NCBI GenBank assembly: GCA_903840185.1
Contig: CAIMFA010000514.1
Span: forward strand, 1-33,698
Direction: 5' to 3'
DNA length: 33,698 nt
From: an uncultured Lentisphaeria bacterium
Lineage (GTDB): Bacteria; Verrucomicrobiota; Lentisphaeria; Victivallales; Victivallaceae
The position numbers were made by a program, and so were the translations under genes. The notes below the pieces were generated by a model. The model saw only the letters and a program-made list of their open reading frames with translations, was not told the DNA's origin and searched no databases. Shown piece after piece: positions 1 through 11,754 of this stretch (within the stretch, counting starts at the first letter, position 1; each line of letters opens with the position of its first letter).

Positions 1-658
1 CCCGGCGCCTTTCCTCGAAATGATCGTGAAAAACCGTATCACGCATGAACAGCCCGAACCGGCGATGTCCAAGTCCAATTAAATATTCCGTCAATTTCTT
101 CATCGCATCATAATTGTCAATATCCTGATAGCCGCATCCGGGAAAAGCGTAGCCTTCAACAATGAACGGAATACCGGCATCCTCAACCAGCTTAATCGTA
201 TCAGTGTTGATTTTACTGTCACGAATGAACATTAAGCCAGCCAGCAGTGCGGGATTGTTCTTAACCGTTTCAATGGTTTCTTTCAATTGCTCGTGAGATA
301 TTAATTGAAGTTGCGCATGCTCCTCCTGAGCCCGCACAAAAGCCCCGGCTATCAGAATCTGCAAAGCCTTGTGTCCCTGCAAAGGCATGACGCTGACTAC
401 GCCAATCAGCACTTTCTGTTTCCGGACGGCTGGAGAAACAAACGTGCCTTTACCGCGAATCCGGTAGATAAGACCTTCATTCTCCAGCTTTTTAAGGGTA
501 CTGCGGATTGTGTCCCGGCTGACGTCAAAATTCCGGCCTAACTCTTCTTCAGGCGGAAGCTGGCTGTCCGGAGAATACTTTCCGGAAGTAATATCAGCAT
601 GCATATTCTCAGCCAGTTGCAGATAAATCGGTTTAAAGTTGTACCGGTCCAAAATCAT
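1..658 (-). CDS. AraR-like transcriptional regulator (GntR-type wHTH + LacI-type sensor domain), 3' part cut by the window start
   Basis: My translation of the reverse complement from ATG at 658: MILDRYNFKPIYLQLAENMHADITSGKYSPDSQLPPEEELGRNFDVSRDTIRSTLKKLENEGLIYRIRGKGTF... It stays open to position 1 and is closely similar to the 29728-30813 protein. It is missing from the ORF track because it runs off the edge. Confidence 0.9.
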   Translation of the reverse strand, partial: MILDRYNFKPIYLQLAENMHADITSGKYSPDSQLPPEEELGRNFDVSRDTIRSTLKKLENEGLIYRIRGKGTFVSPAVRKQKVLIGVVSVMPLQGHKALQILIAGAFVRAQEEHAQLQLISHEQLKETIETVKNNPALLAGLMFIRDSKINTDTIKLVEDAGIPFIVEGYAFPGCGYQDIDNYDAMKKLTEYLIGLGHRRFGLFMRDTVFHDHFEERRR

Positions 659-693
659 GATTGATCCCGCTGCTTGCTATCGTTGTATGCTAA

Positions 694-725
694 AGTATTA
701 TATATCATACTATGTCATATGTCAA
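694..725 (-). promoter_or_regulatory. Consensus sigma70 promoter with overlapping inverted-repeat operator upstream of the truncated AraR-like gene
   Basis: Minus strand TTGACA (725-720), 17-bp spacer, TATAAT (702-697). The -10 sits inside AGTATGATATATAATACT (694-711), an 18-bp near-perfect palindrome. Confidence 0.75.
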
Positions 726-812
726 TAGCATTTAGCAACCATGGAATGAAAAAAATCAAAAATATTATACGTCGCAATAGTGATTTATCGATGAGTTATT
801 TACTTTTCTATT

Positions 813-1538
813 CTATTGAGCGTTGTCCATGATTTTCAGATATGCCGCCGCATAACGCAGTCCGAATAAACGTATAGATTCGGTATCAAAATGCGTATGA
901 TCTCCGTTGCAGGTCAGATCCTCACTTGAAACAAATGCCGCATTTTTCAGAGAGGCGATAACATTCTTTGTCTGATTGACAACGGCAACATGTCCGTGAC
1001 ACGCTGGATTCAATGCCAGAAAACGGCCAAGTTCACCGGCGACAACTGGCGCGAACGGCGCATGCAATCTTTCCCTGAATCCATTGATAGTTTTCAGAAA
1101 ACGTTCGCCATAGGTCATGGCGGTTTCCGTATTTGATGCATCGGTTTCACCTTGATGCCATAAAATCCCTCCGGGTTCAATGTCCGGATTGTTTTTTACG
1201 GCACGTTCAAAAAGCCATATCGCCCGTTCAAAATTCTCATTTCCCAGCAGCCACTGTTCAAGCGAGGAGCCGCCGCGGGCGGCAGGAATAAAACCTATCC
1301 GGATATCCGGAAACTCTTTTAAGATTTCTAGCGCAAACGGCATCGCCAGACCAAGTCCGATACCCGCCGGCATATAAGGATGCTCAGCCCAGTGATGTAA
1401 CGGTTCGACGGCAATTTCCGCATTTCCGGTCGCAAAATTTAAAATGCGTTCATCACGCAGAACAGGGTATCCTGCAATTTTGCCGAATCCCTGCATGTTT
1501 GATTGCCCGGCCAGCAGAAAAACTTTTAAAGCAGACAT
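813..1538 (-). CDS. Sialate O-acetylesterase-like / SASA-domain carbohydrate esterase
   Basis: N-terminal VFLLAGQSNMQG (GQSNM motif), HQGETDA block, and C-terminal GDHTHFD; SGNH-like layout typical of PF03629 / CE6-type proteins. No signal peptide. Confidence 0.85.
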   Translation of the reverse strand: MSALKVFLLAGQSNMQGFGKIAGYPVLRDERILNFATGNAEIAVEPLHHWAEHPYMPAGIGLGLAMPFALEILKEFPDIRIGFIPAARGGSSLEQWLLGNENFERAIWLFERAVKNNPDIEPGGILWHQGETDASNTETAMTYGERFLKTINGFRERLHAPFAPVVAGELGRFLALNPACHGHVAVVNQTKNVIASLKNAAFVSSEDLTCNGDHTHFDTESIRLFGLRYAAAYLKIMDNAQ

Positions 1539-1587
1539 GTTTATACCTTTGCTTCAACACCTAATTTCTTTGTGACACTATTCGATC

Positions 1588-2490
1588 TTATTCCCACGCC
1601 AGCGGGGCGATACTGACCCCGCGATGAGGGTAGTCGGCGGTGGACATGAACCACTGTCCATTCTCGTCCTGAATGATCTCCGGAGCATGAACTGTAAATT
1701 CCGCTACCAGCGGCTTCCCATGAAAATCCAGCGGCGACTCCGAGCAATAGGCATAAGACCGCGGACAGTATCCGGATGTAGTCTTATCCGCCATATCCCA
1801 TAGAGTCCAGAACAGATAGAACAGTCCGTCATAATGAACCAGAACTGGCGATTCGGTCTGATAGCTTTCTTTTGCCGGTTTGTAAATCACGACCGGATCA
1901 GACCAGTTAATGAAATCCTTTGACATAATGAGATTTATCCCGTTGCCATCGCAGCGCAGGAGGTAATAGGTGCCGTCCCAGAACGTAATATATGGATCAC
2001 GGTCGCCGCCTTTAGCATTCAACCGTCCTTTGTCAGTCCATTTGTATAAATCAGCGGAAGTGGCCAGGCCAAGATGGGAACCGACGAGCGAATATTCCTG
2101 TCCGATCCTGACGGCCGATGGAGCCCACCCGCAGTCACCCACCGATATTTTGGGCATGTCACGCCAAGACTGGAATGTTACCGCTTGAGCAAATGTGCCT
2201 TCCGGTGCGAATGCATGGAAGCACAATCCCTCGCCGGAATGACCATTGTCGCCCGGCACCCATGGTCTCGTGATTCCAAAACAGTGCCACCGGTTGCTGT
2301 CATCCTTGATGAATGTGTGATCATTGGTGCGCCAGTCCGGATAGGTCACTCCCTGCGTGTATGTGGTATTGCCGTCAGGCGAACTGACGGTCGGCAGGGA
2401 ATATACATCCGCCTGCGGCTTATAAATGTTCACCCATCTTCCAGTTACTCTGGGGATGCGATAGTTGTGAATCGAATTGCCGGTTCCCAT
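1588..2490 (-). CDS. GH43-like five-bladed beta-propeller glycoside hydrolase
   Basis: DHTFIKDDSNRWHCFGI, RDPYITFWDGTYYLLRCDG and TESPVLVHYDGLFYLFW propeller-blade motifs. Confidence 0.75.
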   Translation of the reverse strand: MGTGNSIHNYRIPRVTGRWVNIYKPQADVYSLPTVSSPDGNTTYTQGVTYPDWRTNDHTFIKDDSNRWHCFGITRPWVPGDNGHSGEGLCFHAFAPEGTFAQAVTFQSWRDMPKISVGDCGWAPSAVRIGQEYSLVGSHLGLATSADLYKWTDKGRLNAKGGDRDPYITFWDGTYYLLRCDGNGINLIMSKDFINWSDPVVIYKPAKESYQTESPVLVHYDGLFYLFWTLWDMADKTTSGYCPRSYAYCSESPLDFHGKPLVAEFTVHAPEIIQDENGQWFMSTADYPHRGVSIAPLAWE

Positions 2491-2540
2491 AATCTATTCC
2501 TCGTTGATTGATTTCATAATAAATTCAGATAATGATACAT

Positions 2541-4256
2541 TTACTTAAGATCATAATGATTCCCGGATACGACAAGATTTACTCTCCCTTTGTCCAAAGA
2601 CCAAATCTGATTAGGGCTCACTTCGATAGAATGGCTGTACAACGGCGACTTAAATGAAACCGTATGCGGAACAGTATCGATCCCGATGATCCGCAACGGA
2701 TTTCCCTCCATGTCGGAATAGATTCTGACTCCGGCGGAACAGGTGAATTTATTCTCACCATTTACCGCACCGGTAAAAACGCGGCCATCATTGCGCAGTG
2801 TGAACGTTTTGTCTCCGAACTGCTGGCAGTATTCCACCTTTCCGCTATCGGCAAGTCCCGACCAGTACACCTGATCACGCTCAATATGCACCCCGAAGAA
2901 CCTTGCGACGTATTCCATAAAACCAAGAACGGTCGGCCCATAGCCGTCGCGCTTTTTGTTGTCTTTGGCAGGGTTTTCGGGATCGAACGGGTCGAATTGC
3001 TGGCTCAACACTCCTGCCGCCTTGATAACGTTCAAGTAGATGCGTCCGAGCCGGGTAAGTTCGGCGTAGCGTCCATAGTTTTCCAGTGCGCGAATCGCCC
3101 GCTGCCATGTCAATCCCTGCGGCTGACCGCTCCAGTTGTTGTCGGATATATTGCGGAACAACGGATCATTGGCGGCAATGGACGGCAGCGGCACCGGAGT
3201 GAAAAATTCCGCCGGGTTGAACAGGTGACGGGATATGAATTCGTCAGCCATCTCCTGGTCGAATATTCCATAATACATACAGCGCAGGTTGTTATGAACG
3301 AGTGTTTCCATCCACTGATTGTCGCGGTCTTTGTCATACGCCGCGCCTTTCTCCGGCCGCCAGAGATTTGACTTCAAAGCCTGCCGGACTTTCTCCGCCT
3401 GTTCACGCCAGTATCCGGCTTTACCGTCGCCAAGTTCTTCGGAGATGAGTGCGCGCGTCATCCGGTTTTCATACGAATAAGCCATCATGTCCATGGAACG
3501 CAGCGGAACTTTTATTTTTTCGGTAAGTTCGCGTTGAGAACTCCATTGATAGTAACGTTCCCTGTCCGAAGGATCAGATTGACCGGGGGTGTCTTCGCCT
3601 GCGGGCGGGTAGTCGTGAGGCCAGCGATTTGGCGAACCGCCGAAGCGGAAACAGTGGTCTTCTCCGGTATCCCAGACGCACCAGGACTGAAGGATACCCT
3701 CGCCGTCCGGATCGCGGGTCCGCCAGAGATAGGCATCGAACGTTTCAAGACACTCGGACAGCAGCTGCAAATACCCCTCAGGTTTACCCGCCATGTAATA
3801 CATTTTGAAGGCCGGATAAGGCAAGGCGTTGCCCTGGAGTTGACCGAAATCAGCCAGCAATTCCAGCGATTCCCACTCCCCGGAGGAATACATATAGACC
3901 GGATTATTTTTCCAATCTCCGACTTTGCCATTAACAATAGAGATGACCCGGCCCGCCAGACGACCGTCTGCCCGCTGGCAGAGCATGAATAATAGTTGAT
4001 TGTTCAACGCCACGCGCGGATTGCGTTTGGCATACATCTCACCGCCCATCGGCTGAGTTTCGGTGTAAACGCTCGAATAGCCTCCGCCCTCGATAAGCGC
4101 CTGCATAGTCGGGGAGAATTGAACGATATTCGCCGCCGCCAGAGTTTCTGCTTTTATCATCAAATTCTCCAGCGCCTTGTCGTCTGACTTGAATGATACC
4201 GAACATTCAGGCAGGTTAATTCCCGCCAGTTTATTACATAATTCCAGTTTATTCAT
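2541..4256 (-). CDS. Six-hairpin (alpha/alpha)6 glycosidase, GH63/MGH1-like
   Basis: SMDMMAYSYENRMTRALISEELGD, LWRPEKGAAYDKDRDNQ and NNWSGQPQGLTWQRAIRALENYG resemble trehalase/GH63-type motifs. The track start at 4310 overlaps the upstream gene; MNKLELCNKLAG at 4256 is the likelier start. Confidence 0.7.
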   Translation of the reverse strand: MNKLELCNKLAGINLPECSVSFKSDDKALENLMIKAETLAAANIVQFSPTMQALIEGGGYSSVYTETQPMGGEMYAKRNPRVALNNQLLFMLCQRADGRLAGRVISIVNGKVGDWKNNPVYMYSSGEWESLELLADFGQLQGNALPYPAFKMYYMAGKPEGYLQLLSECLETFDAYLWRTRDPDGEGILQSWCVWDTGEDHCFRFGGSPNRWPHDYPPAGEDTPGQSDPSDRERYYQWSSQRELTEKIKVPLRSMDMMAYSYENRMTRALISEELGDGKAGYWREQAEKVRQALKSNLWRPEKGAAYDKDRDNQWMETLVHNNLRCMYYGIFDQEMADEFISRHLFNPAEFFTPVPLPSIAANDPLFRNISDNNWSGQPQGLTWQRAIRALENYGRYAELTRLGRIYLNVIKAAGVLSQQFDPFDPENPAKDNKKRDGYGPTVLGFMEYVARFFGVHIERDQVYWSGLADSGKVEYCQQFGDKTFTLRNDGRVFTGAVNGENKFTCSAGVRIYSDMEGNPLRIIGIDTVPHTVSFKSPLYSHSIEVSPNQIWSLDKGRVNLVVSGNHYDLK

Positions 4257-4278
4257 GATATTTATTCCCGGATTTGTT

Positions 4279-7509
<3,231 letters not shown>

Positions 7510-7540
7510 TCATTAGCGTTAAATCAATATATTCCACTTT

Positions 7541-9331
7541 TTAATATTGATTGAAATTATCGGGACTTCGAGACAGTATATCCCGTATTTTTGTCATATC
7601 AAACTTACACGAACGGTCATATTTGTATATTCCGTTCTGCTCCTGCTCAATATCCGTAAGCTGTGTATAGCACCATCCGGAAATATGCTGAAGTGAATTA
7701 AGTGCATCGACCATTCCTTTGAGTCGCGCATAAAACTCGTCAAGAGTCTTTGGGGCATCGCCATATCCCCATGAATTGTCGGCAAAAGGACGATCCTCAG
7801 GGAGTATCCATTTGATGCCGCCGAATTCGGCGACAATATAGGGTTGTCCCGTGTAGTCGCACTCGAATTTAGGGAAATTACGGTATACAGGTTCACCGTC
7901 CCGCGGCGAAAGCTTTTTTAGTAAATCCTCCGGACTTTGTGTGTAATCGTGGCTTGTCCACAAGTCAGTCATAACATGAACGTGTCCGCTGGCATCATTC
8001 ACCGGCCGCGTTGGATCAAGCATTTTACAGAACTTGTAGCAATCAAGCAAAAGACGATAGTGAACTCTCGGATTTGCCTCTGGCCGTGTCTCATTGTGCG
8101 GGGTCCAGGCTATGATTGACGGATGGTTGCGATCTCGGACTATGACTTCGGTCCATTCAGAAATAAAGTTGCGCGCCGAAAGCGGCAGACAGGGGTCGGA
8201 ACCCCAGCTCGCGGACTCACCCCATGTCAAATAACCCAGTTTATCTGCCCAGTAATGAAAGCGTTCCTCGAAGACTTTCTGATGGAGACGCGCACCATTG
8301 AAACCGGCCTCCATCGCAAGCTCGATATCATGTTTGAGTGCTTTGTCGCTCGGAGCAGTCCAGACGCCTTCAGGATAGTATCCTTGATCAAGCACCAATC
8401 TCAGAAATAGTGGTTTGTTGTTGAGAAAAATCCTGTTTCCTTCGATATGAATCTTGCGGAGTCCGGCGTAGCTCCTGACACTGTCAAGAATTTTCCCTGA
8501 GGCATCTGTGACCGAAAGCTCAATGTCGTAGAGAAATGGAGATTCCGGGCTCCATGTCTTCGGAGATTTCAATACCGTCTCGCAGGATACGCTGTTCATG
8601 GCGGCGGTCTCCGCGGTGCCAGCAATCCCGGAGCCATCTTTGACAACAGCCTTGAATTTAAGCCCCTGCCCTGCCTCATGGTATATGGGCGTAAAGATAA
8701 ATTTAGCGCCATCTACATCAGGAATAATCTGACATGATTCAAGACCATATTTTCCAGCGGCGTCCAGCCATACCGTCTGCCAGATCCCTGTAGTACGGGT
8801 GTAAGAGGCCGCATATGACTTGAACCTGGCACATTGCTTGCCGCCAGGCTGTGTGCCGGAACCGCCCGCACCGTTTCCGCAGAGATGTGTATCGTCATAG
8901 GCTCTTACGACCAGACTGTGCGAACAGCCGGGCTTCACCAGGCTGGTGATATCGAATTCAAAGGAGCACATGCCTCCCCAGTGCCGTCCGGCGAGTTTGC
9001 CGTCAACAAACACATCCGTCTCGTAGTCTACGCCGCCGAAGTGAAGGATTACACGTCTACCATCCCAGGCGGACGGTATTTCAATAACACGCTGATACCA
9101 CATACAGCGGATGAAGTCGGCATACGCTACTCCGGAAAGTTTACTCTCAGGACAAAATGGAACATTGATTTCTTTGCTGAAACCGTTGGATTTCTGAAAA
9201 TCGCGTTCGAGCCCAGAATCACCAAAGTCAAAATCGAAACTCCAGATGCCGTTGAGATTTATCCAGTCATTACGTTCAAACTGCGGACGTGGATGCTCCG
9301 GCCTTGGAATATTCACTTTTTTAATTTCCAT
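7541..9331 (-). CDS. GH2 family glycoside hydrolase (beta-glucuronidase/beta-galactosidase-like)
   Basis: RPQFERNDWINLNGIWSFDFD N-terminus; RNHPSIIAWTPHNETRPE acid/base and YIVAEFGGIKW nucleophile motifs. Confidence 0.92.
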   Translation of the reverse strand: MEIKKVNIPRPEHPRPQFERNDWINLNGIWSFDFDFGDSGLERDFQKSNGFSKEINVPFCPESKLSGVAYADFIRCMWYQRVIEIPSAWDGRRVILHFGGVDYETDVFVDGKLAGRHWGGMCSFEFDITSLVKPGCSHSLVVRAYDDTHLCGNGAGGSGTQPGGKQCARFKSYAASYTRTTGIWQTVWLDAAGKYGLESCQIIPDVDGAKFIFTPIYHEAGQGLKFKAVVKDGSGIAGTAETAAMNSVSCETVLKSPKTWSPESPFLYDIELSVTDASGKILDSVRSYAGLRKIHIEGNRIFLNNKPLFLRLVLDQGYYPEGVWTAPSDKALKHDIELAMEAGFNGARLHQKVFEERFHYWADKLGYLTWGESASWGSDPCLPLSARNFISEWTEVIVRDRNHPSIIAWTPHNETRPEANPRVHYRLLLDCYKFCKMLDPTRPVNDASGHVHVMTDLWTSHDYTQSPEDLLKKLSPRDGEPVYRNFPKFECDYTGQPYIVAEFGGIKWILPEDRPFADNSWGYGDAPKTLDEFYARLKGMVDALNSLQHISGWCYTQLTDIEQEQNGIYKYDRSCKFDMTKIRDILSRSPDNFNQY

Positions 9332-9543
9332 TTAAACAGTATCCTTTAATTTTCGGATTGCATTACTTTGATTGTATCGTTAATGAGCATCGCATAATTT
9401 TCAGCATATACTCAGAATCCAGCGGCGCCTTCCAAAATCCAAATGCACGAGGTGCATATGAAGGATCCGGATCGCTGAAATGTTTGTCCGGTGCCACCAC
9501 TATCAACTCTACGATACCGTCTCTTTATGAAAAACTGCTTGCA

Positions 9544-11745
9544 TTAATTTAATCTCCGGATAAGAATTTCTTCCATTGTCGCGGTTGCGAATTCAAGCCT
9601 TTCGCCGGCAAGCGATTCGGCCTCCATACCGTTTCGCACCAGTTTGACTGTACTGTCAGGCCAGGGATTCATGATTATGCAATTGCTGCCCTTTTCGCTC
9701 AAGATCTTCACATCCAGCACCACAGTATTTCTCAACTCTGCCGAGACCAGAAAAGCTCCCCAGGTACGCAGACTCGCAAACCTGGCATCATGTTTTAACG
9801 GCCAGCACGGAAAAAGGCGGATCACTCCTTCGTAGCTTTGCAACAGCATTTCATTAATGCCTGCGGTAATTCCACCGCACGTTTCAATGCCGCCGCCCCC
9901 CTGCTCTATCAATAGATTGGGAAGAGCATGATTTTTAATTTTGCAGCGGATCATTTCCAGCATATGTTCCGGGTCCAGCAGCAGTCTGGCGGCACCCGGT
10001 GGAACCGTGTCGAAAGCATTGCCATTATGTACCCAGACCTCTTCGCCCCAGTTTGATGCATCCTCGCGGAGGATTCTGAAATATTCAGGCATGTGCTCCT
10101 GCCCCACTACAGAACACGGCCAGACCGTGCCGTGAAAAGTCAGCCTGGATGCCCCGGTTTTGGAACTGCTCGGGCCGCCTTCAGAACCTTGCGGCAGAAG
10201 CCGTCCGCCCTGCTCGACAAGCGGAAATTCGCTCAGGTGATTAAGAATATGCCGCCATTTCGCAAGCCGCTCAGCACTGATTTCCAGGCAGGAACTGATC
10301 TCGATGATTCCCTTAAAAAACATCCTGAGCAGACCAAGTGAAATAAGCGGATTGAAGTCCTCCCTTCCTTTCTCCCATCCTGGCCCTTCCCACGGACCGG
10401 CTTCATTGTAGGCATCGTTGTAAATGACGTACCGGCCGCCCTCAAACTTCAAATAATCCTCCCAGAAATTGGCGACTTCGATCAAGTACGGATAAACACG
10501 GCGCGCGTAATCCGGATCAATACTGTGATGCCAGCGCAGCAGCATCGGCACGGCACCATAAAGAGCATTACTCTTCTGTCCCCAGAATTGATGCCCGTGA
10601 TCAAGCTCGGAAGCCCGGATCGTTCCCGAATTCTCTTCGTTCTGGCGGAACAGCGCCGAACAAAAACCGCGCGGCCCGATACCGACTTCGTAATAGATAC
10701 CGCGAATATCAAGGAACTCTTTCGCGTTGCGCCTGCCCGGCTCTATATACTGGAGAAGCGGCGTATCGCAGCAGTCAGCTAATTGCAGATGGTTGGATGA
10801 GTAAAGGCCCCAGAACGGCGCCTGGTGATTGTAATTCAGATGATAATCGCCTGCCCAGGCAGGAGTATCCGTAGTGACCCAGTTTCCCCACAATCCAGGG
10901 GGGAATCCGGTATTCCTGCAGCAGCAGGCCAGAATGTACTGCGACCCGTAATAATGGCGTTCTATTAATTCGTCGTTAATATCGATGAACGATTCTGCCC
11001 AGAAATCCGCCCACCAGCGGCGATGCTCAATCTGCAATTTATCCAGCCGGTCATGATCAAGTTCTTTCACCCGGCTGATGGCATCTGCAACCGGTTTATC
11101 AGAGTCAAAACTGCTGCATACAGCCGCGACAAAACACATTTTTTGTCCGGCCTCTAAAACAACTTTTCCATTTTTTCCATCAAGTCTTTTCAATGCCACG
11201 GCGGCTTCGCACGGCCACGCCAGATCAGTTCCCTCGTAGCGCCTGCTTATAACACCGGGGTGCGCGGTGGAAATCGAATCATCGCCGGAACACGCCCAAA
11301 GATTATGCTCTATCTCCACCGCGCCGGAAATTGCGGACACTTCCACAATCAGCACGTTCTGCGTCGCCGCAACCCACGCCCGAAGTTCAAACACCACCAC
11401 GGGGTTGGAAAATATTCCGTACAGTTCACCATGAAATAAATCAACTTCAACACGATAAGAAGCGCCGTGAAGCAATGGAGCAATCAAGTCCATTCCTCCT
11501 ATCGGACGCGGCCCTCCGTTCGGGAAACCTGGTTTAGACTTCCAAAAGTCGTTCTTTGAAATCAGAAAGCGAAGCTGCTCAGGCTGTCCGCAGAGGACGA
11601 TACCCGCATCTCCGTTACCGAGCAATGCTCCGTCCACGTTCTTGTCAGACGGCACCCGCACAGGCGGATTCACGAAAACGGCCCTTTGCCGCTTCACAAT
11701 AGTTTCCGCGATTTCAGCATTACTCATATTCATCTCCTGAGTCAA
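9544..11745 (-). CDS. GH95-like six-hairpin glycosidase (alpha-L-fucosidase/galactosidase-like)
   Basis: VDGALLGNGDAGIVLCG N-terminal motif, DYHLNYNHQAPFWG, and GITAGINEMLLQSYEGVIRLFPCWP, which match the layout of GH95 enzymes. A downstream start at MNMSNAE is possible. Confidence 0.75.
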   Translation of the reverse strand: MTQEMNMSNAEIAETIVKRQRAVFVNPPVRVPSDKNVDGALLGNGDAGIVLCGQPEQLRFLISKNDFWKSKPGFPNGGPRPIGGMDLIAPLLHGASYRVEVDLFHGELYGIFSNPVVVFELRAWVAATQNVLIVEVSAISGAVEIEHNLWACSGDDSISTAHPGVISRRYEGTDLAWPCEAAVALKRLDGKNGKVVLEAGQKMCFVAAVCSSFDSDKPVADAISRVKELDHDRLDKLQIEHRRWWADFWAESFIDINDELIERHYYGSQYILACCCRNTGFPPGLWGNWVTTDTPAWAGDYHLNYNHQAPFWGLYSSNHLQLADCCDTPLLQYIEPGRRNAKEFLDIRGIYYEVGIGPRGFCSALFRQNEENSGTIRASELDHGHQFWGQKSNALYGAVPMLLRWHHSIDPDYARRVYPYLIEVANFWEDYLKFEGGRYVIYNDAYNEAGPWEGPGWEKGREDFNPLISLGLLRMFFKGIIEISSCLEISAERLAKWRHILNHLSEFPLVEQGGRLLPQGSEGGPSSSKTGASRLTFHGTVWPCSVVGQEHMPEYFRILREDASNWGEEVWVHNGNAFDTVPPGAARLLLDPEHMLEMIRCKIKNHALPNLLIEQGGGGIETCGGITAGINEMLLQSYEGVIRLFPCWPLKHDARFASLRTWGAFLVSAELRNTVVLDVKILSEKGSNCIIMNPWPDSTVKLVRNGMEAESLAGERLEFATATMEEILIRRLN

Positions 11746-11754
11746 ATGTAAAAC

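Noticed and set aside
1541-1747. Minus-strand ORF of 68 aa overlapping the GH43-like gene
   Set aside because: Alternative frame of the GH43-like coding sequence; no independent support.
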